Positions 1 to 8,238 of a stretch of DNA of 64,000 nucleotides are shown in pieces; position 1 is the first letter of the stretch; every line of letters starts with the position of its first letter. Source of the stretch: Streptomyces sp. NRRL F-6131 (GTDB lineage Bacteria; Actinomycetota; Actinomycetes; Streptomycetales; Streptomycetaceae). The translations under genes and the position numbers were made by a program. Under the pieces are notes generated by a model, which worked only from the letters and a program-made list of their open reading frames with translations, searched no databases and had not been told where the DNA came from. The DNA lies in assembly GCA_000719695.1 (NCBI GenBank), contig JOHN01000026.1, positions 1 through 64,000 on the forward strand, written 5' to 3'.

Positions 1-50
1 TGGCGTTGACTTTTGGCACGCTGTTGAGTTCTCAAGGAACGGACGCTTCC
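1..50 (-). promoter_or_regulatory. Leader of an rRNA operon (16S rRNA gene would lie beyond position 1)
   Basis: Read on the minus strand, this end carries the element TTGAGAACTCAACAGCG (19-35), followed by GTGCCAAAAGTCAACGCC. From memory this matches the conserved leader just upstream of 16S rRNA in Streptomyces, part of the processing/antitermination region. The 16S gene itself is outside the window, so the operon is inferred. No coding sequence here looks real; the short reading frames have no recognisable content. Confidence 0.7.
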
Positions 51-94
51 TTCAGGCGGCTTTCACACCGACCCTCCGGGCGCTTCGTTCTTTC

Positions 95-205
95 GTGTCC
101 CCAGCTTATCAGATGTTTTCCGTGCCGTTCCCGGCGCTTCCCTCATCCAACTCGCTGGTGTCTTCTGCGGCTTGACGCCCCGTCCGACGTTCCAAACTCT
201 AGCCG
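95..205 (-). promoter_or_regulatory. Candidate tandem rRNA-operon promoters
   Basis: On the minus strand two hexamers resemble vegetative -10 boxes: TAGAGT (196-201) and TAAGCT (103-108). Each is followed by GG-rich start sequence, and they sit 70-160 nt upstream of the conserved rRNA leader. The -35 regions are not clear matches to TTGACA, which is usual for Streptomyces rrn promoters. The TCTGATAAG context around 103-113 resembles what I recall of other Streptomyces rrn upstream regions. Exact start sites cannot be set from sequence. Confidence 0.45.
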
Positions 206-448
206 ATCCCCGCTCCGAAAAGCGAATCCGGCCGCAATCCTCAAAAGCGAGCACAACAAAACAGACCCTCGCCGCGAAAGCCAAAAAGGCACGACGCTGC
301 TCAGCCGGTTCGGAAAGTGGTGTTTCGAAGGATTGGCCGCCCCGGGACCGTCCGCGCTGGTGCGTGTCCGGTGCTCCCTGTCGAGCGACTAGAGAACACT
401 ACGCCGGTTCGCTGCCGAAGGCAAACGCCGGGCAAACTCCCGGGACAG

Positions 449-488
449 CCCGTGGGCCGGCCCGCACGGGTGCGGGCCGGCCCACGGG
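449..488 (-). terminator. Perfect 18-bp hairpin terminator after mmsA
   Basis: The arms 449-466 and 471-488 pair perfectly over 18 bp around a 4-nt CGGG loop. The hairpin lies 68 nt past the mmsA stop. There is no T-run, as is common for Streptomyces terminators. It would keep mmsA transcripts from entering the rRNA promoter region in the same orientation. Positions 206-448 hold nothing else I recognise. Confidence 0.8.
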
Positions 489-555
489 GCGGGACGAGAA
501 GAGCCGGGAGCAGCAAGAGCGCCGGGCCCAGGAGGGGAGTCGCCGCTCCCCCGGA

Positions 556-2079
556 TCAGTCGTTGGTCGGGAAGCCCAGGTTGATGCCACCGTGCGACGG
601 GTCCAGCCAGCGCTGGGTGACCGCCTTGCCCCGGGTGAAGAACTGCACGCCGTCCTGGCCGTAGGCGTGGGTGTCGCCGAACAGCGAGGCCTTCCAGCCG
701 CCGAAGGAGTAGTAGGCGACCGGGACCGGGATCGGCACGTTGATGCCGACCATGCCGACCTCGACCTCGTACTGGAAGCGTCGGGCCGCGCCCCCGTCGT
801 TGGTGAAGATGGCGGTGCCGTTGCCGTACGGGTTGGCGTTGATGAGGGCGAGGCCCTCCTCGTAGGAGGCGACCCGCACCACGGAGAGGACCGGGCCGAA
901 GATCTCGTCGTTGTAGACGGACATGCCGGGCTTCACGTGGTCGAACAGCGTGGGGCCGAGCCAGAAGCCGTCCGCGGTCGGCGTGCCGTTGCGGTCCTCG
1001 GCGGTGATCTGGTGCTTGCGGCCGTCGACGGCCAGTTCGGCGCCGTCGGCGAGACCGGACTCCACGTAGGAGGTGACCTTGTCCCGGTGCTGGCCGGTGA
1101 CCAGCGGGCCCATTTCGGACTCGCCGTTGCAGCCGGGGCCGACGGTCAGGGTGGCCACCCGCTGCTTGATCTTCTCGACCAGCTCGTCGCCGATCGGGTC
1201 GACCGCGACCAGCACGGAGACGGCCATGCAGCGCTCGCCGGCCGCGCCGAAGCCGGCGTTGACGGCGGCGTCGGCGCTCAGGTCGAGGTCGGCGTCCGGC
1301 AGGACGAGCATGTGGTTCTTGGCACCACCGAGGGCCTGGACGCGCTTGCCGTAGCGGGTGCCGGTCTCGTAGACGTAGCGGGCGATCGGCGTGGAGCCGA
1401 CGAAGCTGACCGACTTGATGTCGGGGTGCTCCAGCAGGCGGTCCACCGCGACCTTGTCGCCGTGCACGACGTTGAAGACGCCGTCCGGGAGGCCGGCCTC
1501 CTTCCACAGCTCGGCCAGGAAGTTGGCGGCGGACGGGTCCTTCTCGGACGGCTTGACCACCACGGTGTTGCCGGCCGCGACGGCGATCGGGAAGAACCAC
1601 ATCGGCACCATGGCCGGGAAGTTGAACGGCGAGATGATCGCGACCGGACCGAGCGGCTGACGGATCGAGTAGACGTCGATGCCGGTCGAGGCCTGCTCGG
1701 TGAAGCCGCCCTTGAGCAGCTGCGGGATGCCGCAGGCGTACTCGACGACCTCCAGGCCGCGGGCGATCTCGCCGAGCGCGTCCGAGTGCACCTTGCCGTG
1801 CTCGGCGACGATGATCGACGCCAGCTCGTCCTTGCGGGCGTTGAGCAGCTCGCGGAAGGCGAAGAGCACCGTGGTGCGCTTGGCGATCGAGGCGGTGCGC
1901 CACTCGGTGAAGGCCGAGGCGGCGGCGGCCACCGCCTGGTCGACCTCCGCAACCCCCGCGAAGTCGACCTGGCCCGTGACCTGGCCGGTGGCCGGGTCGA
2001 AGATGTCACCGCGACGGGGCGCGGCACCGGCGGTGACGACCGGCCGGCCGCCGATCCAGTGGGTGATGTGCTTGCTCAA
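556..2079 (-). CDS. mmsA: CoA-acylating methylmalonate-semialdehyde dehydrogenase
   Basis: Protein of 507 aa, the usual size for aldehyde dehydrogenase family 6 (about 500). These cytosolic enzymes oxidise (methyl)malonate semialdehyde to propionyl- or acetyl-CoA in valine, beta-alanine and inositol catabolism. Visible signatures are the NAD-binding stretch SFVGSTPIA, the catalytic cysteine in AAGERCMAVS, and the family 6 C-terminal FTRGKAVTQRW. The start is a TTG encoding LSKHITHW, chosen because GGAGG lies 10 nt upstream; the longer frame to 2145 has no ribosome site. It sits at the edge of the polyamine cluster and may take semialdehydes from it. It ends at the hairpin 449-488. Family assignment is firm; the substrate in vivo is inferred. 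Confidence 0.93.
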   Translation of the reverse strand: MSKHITHWIGGRPVVTAGAAPRRGDIFDPATGQVTGQVDFAGVAEVDQAVAAAASAFTEWRTASIAKRTTVLFAFRELLNARKDELASIIVAEHGKVHSDALGEIARGLEVVEYACGIPQLLKGGFTEQASTGIDVYSIRQPLGPVAIISPFNFPAMVPMWFFPIAVAAGNTVVVKPSEKDPSAANFLAELWKEAGLPDGVFNVVHGDKVAVDRLLEHPDIKSVSFVGSTPIARYVYETGTRYGKRVQALGGAKNHMLVLPDADLDLSADAAVNAGFGAAGERCMAVSVLVAVDPIGDELVEKIKQRVATLTVGPGCNGESEMGPLVTGQHRDKVTSYVESGLADGAELAVDGRKHQITAEDRNGTPTADGFWLGPTLFDHVKPGMSVYNDEIFGPVLSVVRVASYEEGLALINANPYGNGTAIFTNDGGAARRFQYEVEVGMVGINVPIPVPVAYYSFGGWKASLFGDTHAYGQDGVQFFTRGKAVTQRWLDPSHGGINLGFPTND

Positions 2080-2307
2080 GGTCCGTCTGCCTCCGAAGTC
2101 CGGGCGGCCTGACGCCACCGGTCCCTTGTGTGACGCCGCCCGCACGGGACGGGGGCGGCGAGGTCACGGGGCTACCGCGCTCACCCGTCCAGTCTGCTGG
2201 GCGGCCGGGGCGGCCTCAACGAACAGGCTGACGGGGATTGGGGATTCAGCCTTACAGGTCGTACAGGAGGAGGGCTCGCGGCGGGGTCCGCCGGGTGAAC
2301 GGGGCGC

Positions 2308-3168
2308 TCAGACCCCGTCCGCACCCTCCCCCTCCCGGACCACCAGGTCCTCCCGGACCTCCAGGTCCTCCCGGACCTCCAGGTCCTCCCGGTCTTCCAG
2401 GTCCTCCCGGTCCTCCAGGTCCTCCAGGTACGGATCGTGCAGGCCGTCCGGGGCCTCCCGGGCCTCCAGGAGGTCCAGCCGGAGGTCCTGGGCCCAGGCC
2501 AGTGCCCACCGCTTCAGTTCGTCGACCTCGTCGACGGGCAGGCCGCGCGCCCGGAACCGCCCGTCGGCGGCCTCGGCCAGGGTCTCCAGCCGGTCGGCGA
2601 GCGCGGTGGGCTGGAACTCGGCGTCCAGCCCGATGGCCAGCGCGAGCAGTTCGCCCTCCCGGTAGCAGGTGGTGAGCGCGTGGACGTCGATCAGGTCGCG
2701 GGGCACGGCCCGGTCGACGAGCAACGCGGTGGTCAGCGCGGCGGCGTCCTCCAGGGCGACGGCCGGCACCACCAGCGGGGCGTCGGGCGTGCCGGCGAGG
2801 TCGAGCCGGACCGGACGGTGGCCCAGCGGCTCCTTGCGCAGTTCGACGGTGTGCGACCGCCCGCCCAGGGCGAGCCGGACGGAGAACTGCTCCAGCCGGG
2901 GCGTTCCGGGACGCTCGGCGACGACGCCGCCCGCCGCCCGGTAGGCCTCCGCCAGGTCGACGGCGGCCCGCGGCAGGTCGGCGGTCCCGGTGGCCACCAG
3001 GGTGAGGCCGTCCTGGTCGCAGGCCGGGACGCCGTGGGCACGCAGGGCGTGCCCACCGGCGAGGGCGAGTCCGTGCCGGTCGCACACGGGCCGGGCCAGT
3101 TCGGCGAGGCGCAGCTGGGCCGGGCCCGGGTGGAGGGACGGGTCGACGGCGTCCGGGGCGGTGGTCAC
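2308..3168 (-). CDS. Nucleotidyltransferase-like protein with a repetitive acidic/basic C-terminal tail
   Basis: 286 aa. The N-terminal part (about residues 12-45, ending ALAGGHALRAHGV) resembles the glycine-rich start of the nucleotidyltransferase fold in AbiEii-type and kanamycin-nucleotidyltransferase-like proteins. A central section contains VPRDLIDVHAL, reminiscent of the KDxxD region of that family. No toxin partner is next to it, so a toxin-antitoxin role is not supported. The last 40 residues are repeats of the type REDLEDREDLEVRED, encoded by an 18-bp DNA repeat at 2331-2430. The GTG start is tentative: a GGAGG overlaps the region immediately upstream with only 1 nt spacing. The function is unknown; I recognise only the fold, with modest confidence. 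Confidence 0.65.
   Translation of the reverse strand: MTTAPDAVDPSLHPGPAQLRLAELARPVCDRHGLALAGGHALRAHGVPACDQDGLTLVATGTADLPRAAVDLAEAYRAAGGVVAERPGTPRLEQFSVRLALGGRSHTVELRKEPLGHRPVRLDLAGTPDAPLVVPAVALEDAAALTTALLVDRAVPRDLIDVHALTTCYREGELLALAIGLDAEFQPTALADRLETLAEAADGRFRARGLPVDEVDELKRWALAWAQDLRLDLLEAREAPDGLHDPYLEDLEDREDLEDREDLEVREDLEVREDLVVREGEGADGV
2331..2430. repeat. 18-bp tandem repeat inside the nucleotidyltransferase-like gene
   Basis: On the plus strand the unit TCCTCCCGGACCTCCAGG recurs about five times with drift, ending in shorter 9-bp units. In the coding (minus) frame it gives repeats of the pattern EDLE-x-R. Read antisense it would give GPP triplets. Such a run can change length by slippage, so the tail length probably differs among relatives. 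Confidence 0.85.
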
Positions 3169-3229
3169 CCCTCCAGTCTGGCGCGCGGCCGCCCCCGGCG
3201 CGCCCGGCGGCCCGGCCCCGCGCCGGCGC

Positions 3230-3661
3230 TCACCAGTCGCCGAGTCCGGCGGCGGCCTCGTGCAGGGCGAGTTCCAGGACGACGGGGTCGTTGAGCCGTC
3301 CGGAGCCGTCGGGTGGGACGAGCCAGCGCACGCCCCGGCTGCGTCGGCCGGGATGGGGGACGACGATCCAGGTGCCCTCCCCGGCGCAGCGCACGCCGGT
3401 GCCGAGCCAGCGGGCGGCGGTGCCGACGGGCACCAGGAAGCCGATGTGCTCGTCGCCGAAGTCGGCGAGAACCGGTCCGCAGGAAGCGGTGCCGAGGAGG
3501 TCGACGGCCGGGCGGCCGAGCCGGCCGGGTACCGAGAGGACGTCCCAGTGCCGTCCGGCCGGGAGCAGGACCAGGCCGAGGCCGGTGCGTTCCCACTGGG
3601 CCCGGAAGGCCTGCGGGTCCGGTGCGGCCTGGGCCAGCCAGTCGAGTCCGGTGGTCTCCAT
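3230..3661 (-). CDS. Small protein resembling a degenerate bifunctional DNA primase/polymerase N-terminal domain
   Basis: 143 aa from ATG (METTGLDW). Recognisable pieces are HWDVLSVPGR (about 36-45), GFLVPVGTAARW (about 73-84), GTWIVVPHPGR (about 96-106) and GVRWLVPPDGS. The same four elements occur in the same order in the 223-aa protein at 58555-59226, so the two look like distant paralogs. In the prim-pol family (archaeo-eukaryotic primase fold) the first motif carries two acidic residues; here the second is replaced by serine (DVLS), and no downstream helicase is present. Catalysis is therefore doubtful. It lies 61 nt upstream of the nucleotidyltransferase-like gene in the same direction, possibly as one unit. 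The frame extends to 3790 but no start there has support. Confidence 0.7.
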   Translation of the reverse strand: METTGLDWLAQAAPDPQAFRAQWERTGLGLVLLPAGRHWDVLSVPGRLGRPAVDLLGTASCGPVLADFGDEHIGFLVPVGTAARWLGTGVRCAGEGTWIVVPHPGRRSRGVRWLVPPDGSGRLNDPVVLELALHEAAAGLGDW

Positions 3662-3715
3662 GTGCGGTCCCCGTTCTGCGCGTCGGTGCGTTCGATGGCG
3701 CGACGGGGCATGCGA

Positions 3716-3753
3716 AGACCCGCCGTCACCTTCAAGAGGCGAACGGCGGGTCT
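3716..3753 (-). terminator. Hairpin terminator after the polyamine oxidase gene
   Basis: The arms AGACCCGCCGT (3716-3726) and ACGGCGGGTCT (3743-3753) are perfect 11-bp complements around a 16-nt loop. It lies 84 nt beyond the stop of the FAD oxidase gene, which is the end of the pot operon. There is no T-tract. Confidence 0.7.
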
Positions 3754-3836
3754 CTCTTACACGGGTCTCGCCTACGGGTCCCGCACGCACCCGCGCCGAC
3801 GGGTGCCGGACCGCCTTGCCCGGCCCCGCGCCGCGG

Positions 3837-5231
3837 TCAGCTGTCGAAACCGAGCCCCAGCCTGTCGAGGGTGCGCAGCCACAGGTTGCGCCGCCCCCCG
3901 GTGCGGTCGGCGCGCTCGAGCGAGAGCGTGGTGATCCCGATGCCGGCCCAGCGCACCGGCTCGGGCGGGAACGGCAGCGGCTTGCGGCGGACCATCTCCA
4001 GTTCGGTGTGTTCGGTGCGCTCCCCCGCGAGCAGGTCGAGCATCACCTCGGCGCCGAACCGGGTGGCGCCGACGCCGAGGCCGGTGAAGCCGGCGGCGTA
4101 GGCGACCCGGCCGCGGTACGCGGTGTCGAAGAACGCGGAGAACCTGCTGCAGGTGTCGATCGCGCCGCCCCAGGCGTTGGTGAAGCGGACGCCTTCCAGC
4201 TGCGGGAAGCAGGTGGAGAAGTTCCGGGCCAGGGTGCGGAAGGTCGCCGGCCGCTGGTCGTACTCGTGCCGGACGTGTCCGCCGTAGTGGTAGACGGCGT
4301 CGTAGCCGCCCCAGAGGATCCGGTTGTCGGCGGAGAGCCGGAAGTAGTGGAACTTGTTGGCGCTGTCGCTGAGGCCCTGGCGGCCCTGCCAGCCGATCGA
4401 GGCCAGCTGCTCGGCGCTGAGCGGCTCGGTCATCAGCGCGTAGTCGTACACCGGGACGATGTACGGGCGGACCCGCTTGACCAGGGACGGGAAGGCGTTG
4501 GTGCCGAGCGCGACCTTCCCGGCGAAGATCCGCCCGTAGGGGGTGCGGACAGCCATGCCGTTGCCGTGCTCGCGCAGGGCGTCGGCCGGGGTGTGCTCGA
4601 AGATTCGCACGCCGTGGCCGAGGCAGGCCTCCTTGAGGCCCCAGGCGAGCTTGGCGGGGTGGACCATCGCCACGCCCTCCTTGTCCCAGAGACCGCCGAG
4701 GAAGGTCGGCGAGTCGACCTGGGCGCGCAGCTCGTCGCGGTCGAGCACGGTGACGTCGAGGCCGTACCGGGCGACGGCCTCGGCGACCTCGTGCAGTTCG
4801 TCGAGCTGGTGCGGCTGGGTGGCGATGTCGATCTCGCCGGTGCGCTCCCATTCGGCGTCGATGCCGTAGCGCTTCAGGGTCGCCTCGATGCCGTCGAGGT
4901 TGGCGGCGCCGAGGCGCTCCAGCCGGCCGAGTTCGGCGGGCCAGCGCTGCAGGCCGTTGCCGAAGCCGTGGGTCAGGCTGGACGCGCAGAATCCGCCGTT
5001 GCGCCCGGACGCGGCCCAGCCCACCTCCTTGCCCTCGACCAGGACGACGTCCAGGGAGGGGTCGCGTTCCTTGGCGACGAGGGCGGTCCAGAGGCCGGAG
5101 TAGCCACCGCCGACGACCAGCAGGTCGCAGGTGGTGTCGCCGACCAGGGCGGGCAGTGCCGCCGGCCGGCCCGGGTCCTCCAGCCAGAAGGGGGTGGGCC
5201 TGGCGTCACTGAGCGCGCGGGCGGAGTCCAT
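3837..5231 (-). CDS. FAD-dependent amine oxidoreductase, gamma-glutamylputrescine oxidase (PuuB)-like
   Basis: 464 aa, DAO family. The dinucleotide-binding motif VVGGGYSGLWTAL starts near residue 39. It is followed by an acidic strand end (VEGKEVGW) and AASGRNGGFCASS, a sequence typical of PuuB/OrdL-like oxidases. The C-terminal FAD contact is AAGFTGLGVGATRFG. PuuB oxidises gamma-glutamylputrescine to the aldehyde with release of H2O2; free polyamine, sarcosine or a D-amino acid are alternatives. The start ATG is preceded by no strong ribosome site. The gene follows potC by 81 nt and is probably the last gene of the aldehyde dehydrogenase-potDABC operon. That places the oxidase with uptake and with the dehydrogenase that would take its aldehyde product. 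The family is clear; the substrate is inferred from context. Confidence 0.85.
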   Translation of the reverse strand: MDSARALSDARPTPFWLEDPGRPAALPALVGDTTCDLLVVGGGYSGLWTALVAKERDPSLDVVLVEGKEVGWAASGRNGGFCASSLTHGFGNGLQRWPAELGRLERLGAANLDGIEATLKRYGIDAEWERTGEIDIATQPHQLDELHEVAEAVARYGLDVTVLDRDELRAQVDSPTFLGGLWDKEGVAMVHPAKLAWGLKEACLGHGVRIFEHTPADALREHGNGMAVRTPYGRIFAGKVALGTNAFPSLVKRVRPYIVPVYDYALMTEPLSAEQLASIGWQGRQGLSDSANKFHYFRLSADNRILWGGYDAVYHYGGHVRHEYDQRPATFRTLARNFSTCFPQLEGVRFTNAWGGAIDTCSRFSAFFDTAYRGRVAYAAGFTGLGVGATRFGAEVMLDLLAGERTEHTELEMVRRKPLPFPPEPVRWAGIGITTLSLERADRTGGRRNLWLRTLDRLGLGFDS

Positions 5232-5312
5232 GCATTATCAGCCACTTTCTGCACATTGATGGAGGTGGTCGGCCGCCCTCCCGACGGTACGCGGGGAGGG
5301 CGGCCGGGGCGG

Positions 5313-6116
5313 TCAGGCGGTGGCCTTCCGGCGGTTCCCGAGCCACTGGCCGGCGACGGTGAGCACGACGGCGGCGATGAACATCGCGGTGCCGATGACG
5401 TTCACCTGGACCGGGATGCCGCGCTGCGAGGCGCCCCAGACGAACATCGGGAAGGTGACCGTGGTCGGGCCCGAGTTGAACTGGGTGATGATGAAGTCGT
5501 CGAAGGAGAGCGCGAAGCTGAGCAGCGCGCCGGCCGCGATGCCGGGGGCGGCGAGCGGCAGGGTGACCCGCAGGAAGGTCTGGGTCGGGGTCGCGTAGAG
5601 GTCCTGGGCGGCCTGTTCGAGCCTCGGGTCCATGCTCATCACGCGCGCCTTGACCGCCGTCACCACGAAGCTCAGGCAGAACATGATGTGCGCGATGAGG
5701 ATGGTGGTGAAGCCGAACGGGATGCGCATGTTGAGGAAGAGGGTGCCGAGCGAGGCGGCCATGACCACCTCGGGCATCGCCATCGGCAGGAAGATCATCG
5801 CGGTGGTGGCGGAGCGCCCGCGGAAGCGGTAGCGGGCCAGCGCGAAGGCGACCATGGTGCCGAGCACGGTGGCGCCGACGGTGGCGAGGACCGCGACCTG
5901 GAGGCTCAGCGAGAGCGACTGGCACATGTCGGCGACGCCGCAGGGGTCGGTCCAGGCGTCGGTGGAGAACTCGTTCCACTCGTAGTTGAACTTGCCGACC
6001 GGCTTGTTGAACGAGAAGGCGAGGACCACCAGGTTGGGCAGCACCAGGTAGGCCAGGGCCAGCAGTCCGGCCAGCACCACCAGGTGGGCGCGGATCCATG
6101 TGAGCACGCGGGACAT
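5313..6116 (-). CDS. potC: Polyamine ABC transporter permease PotC
   Basis: 267 aa inner-membrane permease with about six hydrophobic segments. The first is LVVLAGLLALAYLVLPNLVV (about 11-30). The EAA-loop contact with the ATPase lies around MDPRLEQAAQDLYATPTQT. Size and sequence fit PotC of the spermidine/putrescine importer. The start ATG overlaps the potB stop (TGATG), implying translational coupling. With PotA, PotB and PotD it forms the complete importer encoded here. Substrate choice between putrescine and spermidine cannot be read from the permease. Confidence 0.9.
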   Translation of the reverse strand: MSRVLTWIRAHLVVLAGLLALAYLVLPNLVVLAFSFNKPVGKFNYEWNEFSTDAWTDPCGVADMCQSLSLSLQVAVLATVGATVLGTMVAFALARYRFRGRSATTAMIFLPMAMPEVVMAASLGTLFLNMRIPFGFTTILIAHIMFCLSFVVTAVKARVMSMDPRLEQAAQDLYATPTQTFLRVTLPLAAPGIAAGALLSFALSFDDFIITQFNSGPTTVTFPMFVWGASQRGIPVQVNVIGTAMFIAAVVLTVAGQWLGNRRKATA

Positions 6117-7060
6117 CAGACCAGTTCCTCCGTCCCGGCCTTGCGCATGTAGACCGTCACCATCCCCAGGATCAGGGCCATCAGGATGAAGCTGAGCGCG
6201 GCGGCCGTGGGGTAGTCGAGCACGTTCAGGAACTGCTTCTGGATGCCGTTGCCGACCATCTGCTCGCTCGGCGAGCCCAGCAGCTGGGCGTTGATGTAGT
6301 CGCCGGAGGCGGGGATGAAGGTGAGCAGCGTCCCGGCGACCACGCCGGGGAGCGAGATCGGGAAGGTGACCTTGCGGAAGGTGGTGAACGGCCGGGCGTA
6401 GAGGTCCCCGGCGGCCTCGTGCAGGCGCGGGTCGATCCGCTCCAGCGAGGTGTACAGCGGCAGGATCATGAACGGCAGGAAGTTGTAGGTGAGGCCGCAG
6501 ACCACGGCGAGCGGGGTGGCCAGCACGCGGTCGCCGGAGGTGAGGCCGAGCGCGCTCGTGACGTCCAGGACGTGCAGCGTGTTGAGCACGCCGACCACCG
6601 GGCCGCCGTCCGAGAGGATGGTCTTCCAGGCCAGGGTGCGGATCAGGAAGCTGGTGAAGAACGGCGCGATGACCAGGATCAGCAGCACGCTGCGCCAGCG
6701 CTTGCTCGTCTTGAAGGCGATGGTGTAGGCGAGCGGGTAGCCGATGGCGAGGCAGAGCGCGGTGGCGGTGGCGGCGTAGCCGAACGAGCGGACGAAGTGC
6801 CACTTGTACTCGACCAGGGCGTCCCAGTAGGTGGCGAGGTGCCAGGTGACCCGGAAGCCGTCCTCCAGCGAGCCGGTCTGCAGCGAGGTGGAGCCCTGGT
6901 AGACCATCGGCACCGCGAAGAAGACGACCAGCCAGGCGATGCCGGGCAGCAGCAGCCAGTACGGGGTGAACCGGCGGCGGGTCCTGGCGGCCGGCGCGGC
7001 GGGGGTGCCGCCGTCGGGCGGTACGGCCTGCGGCGGCGCCGCGGGGGTGGTGGTGGTCAT
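6116..7060 (-). CDS. potB: Polyamine ABC transporter permease PotB
   Basis: 314 aa. It begins with a Thr/Pro/Ala-rich cytoplasmic stretch of about 30 residues, then TM1 (LLLPGIAWLVVFFAVPMVY). The EAA loop is at about IDPRLHEAAGDLYARPFTT, which docks on PotA. It is the partner of PotC in the membrane channel. The ATG overlaps the potA stop by 4 nt (ATGA) and its stop overlaps potC, so potA-potB-potC are coupled. Open frame continues far upstream of the start on this strand, but that is a shadow of high GC content and not part of this gene. Confidence 0.9.
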   Translation of the reverse strand: MTTTTPAAPPQAVPPDGGTPAAPAARTRRRFTPYWLLLPGIAWLVVFFAVPMVYQGSTSLQTGSLEDGFRVTWHLATYWDALVEYKWHFVRSFGYAATATALCLAIGYPLAYTIAFKTSKRWRSVLLILVIAPFFTSFLIRTLAWKTILSDGGPVVGVLNTLHVLDVTSALGLTSGDRVLATPLAVVCGLTYNFLPFMILPLYTSLERIDPRLHEAAGDLYARPFTTFRKVTFPISLPGVVAGTLLTFIPASGDYINAQLLGSPSEQMVGNGIQKQFLNVLDYPTAAALSFILMALILGMVTVYMRKAGTEELV

Positions 7061-8199
7061 GCCGCCGCCTCCCCGGTGCCCGCGTCGATCGCCTGGGCGG
7101 CGTCCAGGGCGAAGGAGTGGGCCGGGTTCCAGTGCAGGACGACGGGGGCGCCGGGGACGATCCTGGCGTCGCGTTCCATGTTCTGTTCGAAGACGGTGAC
7201 CTCCTGGCCGCCGTCGGTGCGCACCAGGTACTGGGTGGAGACTCCGATGAAGCTGGAGTCGACGACGGTGCCGGCCAGCCGGTTGCGGCCCTCGGCGACC
7301 TCGGCGGAGCCGTGCTCGATGGTGATCTTCTCCGGCCGGACTCCGAGGTGGACCCGCGTGGCGTCGGTGGCGCAGCGGGCCCGCGGCACGGTGAGCCGGG
7401 CTCCGGCCGCGGTGAGCAGCAGGTCCTCGCCGGCGCCGCCGGTGACGTCGGCGGGCAGCAGGTTGGACTGGCCGAGGAAGTTGGCCACGAAGGTGGTGGC
7501 GGGGTTCTCGTAGAGCTCGGCGGGGGCGCCGAGCTGTTCGACCCGGCCGCCGTTCATCACCGCGATGGTGTCGGCCATGGTCATGGCCTCCTCCTGGTCG
7601 TGGGTGACGTGCACGAAGGTGATGCCGACCTCGGTCTGGATCCGCTTGAGCTCCAGCTGCATCTGGCGGCGCAGCTTGAGGTCGAGGGCGCCGAGCGGTT
7701 CGTCGAGGAGCAGCACCTGCGGGTGGTTGATGAGGGCGCGGGCGACCGCGACGCGCTGCTGCTGGCCGCCGGAGAGCTGGTGCGGCTTGCGCCGGGCGTA
7801 CTGGCCGAGCTCGACCAGTTCGAGCATGTCGTCGACCTGCTTCTTGACGTCCTTGCGGCCGCGCCGGCGCAGGCCGAAGGCGACGTTCTCGAAGATGTCG
7901 AGGTGCGGGAAGAGCGCGTAGCTCTGGAAGACGGTGTTCACCGGCCGCTTGTACGGGGGGAGGGCGGTGACGTCCTGGCCGCCGATCAGGACGGTGCCGC
8001 TGGTGGGCTCCTCCAGGCCGGCGATCATCCGCAGGGTGGTGGTCTTGCCGCAGCCGGAGGCGCCGAGCAGGGCGAAGAAGGAGCCCTGGGGAACGGTCAG
8101 GTCCAGTGGGTGGACGGCGGTGAAGGAGCCGTAGGTCTTGCCGATGCCGGTGAGGCGGACGTCGCCGCCGGCGGCCGCGGAGCTCTGCTGCTCTGTCAT
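7057..8199 (-). CDS. potA: Polyamine ABC transporter ATP-binding protein PotA
   Basis: 380 aa. Walker A GASGCGKTT, Q-loop FQSYALFPHL, signature LSGGQQQR, Walker B VLLLDEP and switch histidine HVTHDQEEA are all intact. A C-terminal TOBE-like regulatory domain (about residues 270-375) fits PotA (usual length about 370-380). It drives ATP-dependent uptake through PotB/PotC. I chose ATG at 8199 with GAGAGA 8 nt upstream; a TTG at 8232 would add 11 residues. It lies 39 nt after potD and overlaps potB by 4 nt. Confidence 0.93.
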   Translation of the reverse strand: MTEQQSSAAAGGDVRLTGIGKTYGSFTAVHPLDLTVPQGSFFALLGASGCGKTTTLRMIAGLEEPTSGTVLIGGQDVTALPPYKRPVNTVFQSYALFPHLDIFENVAFGLRRRGRKDVKKQVDDMLELVELGQYARRKPHQLSGGQQQRVAVARALINHPQVLLLDEPLGALDLKLRRQMQLELKRIQTEVGITFVHVTHDQEEAMTMADTIAVMNGGRVEQLGAPAELYENPATTFVANFLGQSNLLPADVTGGAGEDLLLTAAGARLTVPRARCATDATRVHLGVRPEKITIEHGSAEVAEGRNRLAGTVVDSSFIGVSTQYLVRTDGGQEVTVFEQNMERDARIVPGAPVVLHWNPAHSFALDAAQAIDAGTGEAAA

Positions 8200-8238
8200 G
8201 GGTGGTGTCTCTCTGGGTTTCTCTGCCGTCAAGGGGGG

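Noticed and set aside
172..2112. 646-aa plus-strand frame
   Set aside because: Antisense shadow of mmsA with Arg/Val/Gly-rich composition and no domain. High-GC sequence keeps such frames open.
2238..2675. Plus-strand frame with long GPP repeats, resembling a bacterial collagen-like protein
   Set aside because: It is exactly antisense to the 18-bp repeat coding the tail of the nucleotidyltransferase-like protein. It has no signal peptide, ribosome site or non-repetitive conserved part.
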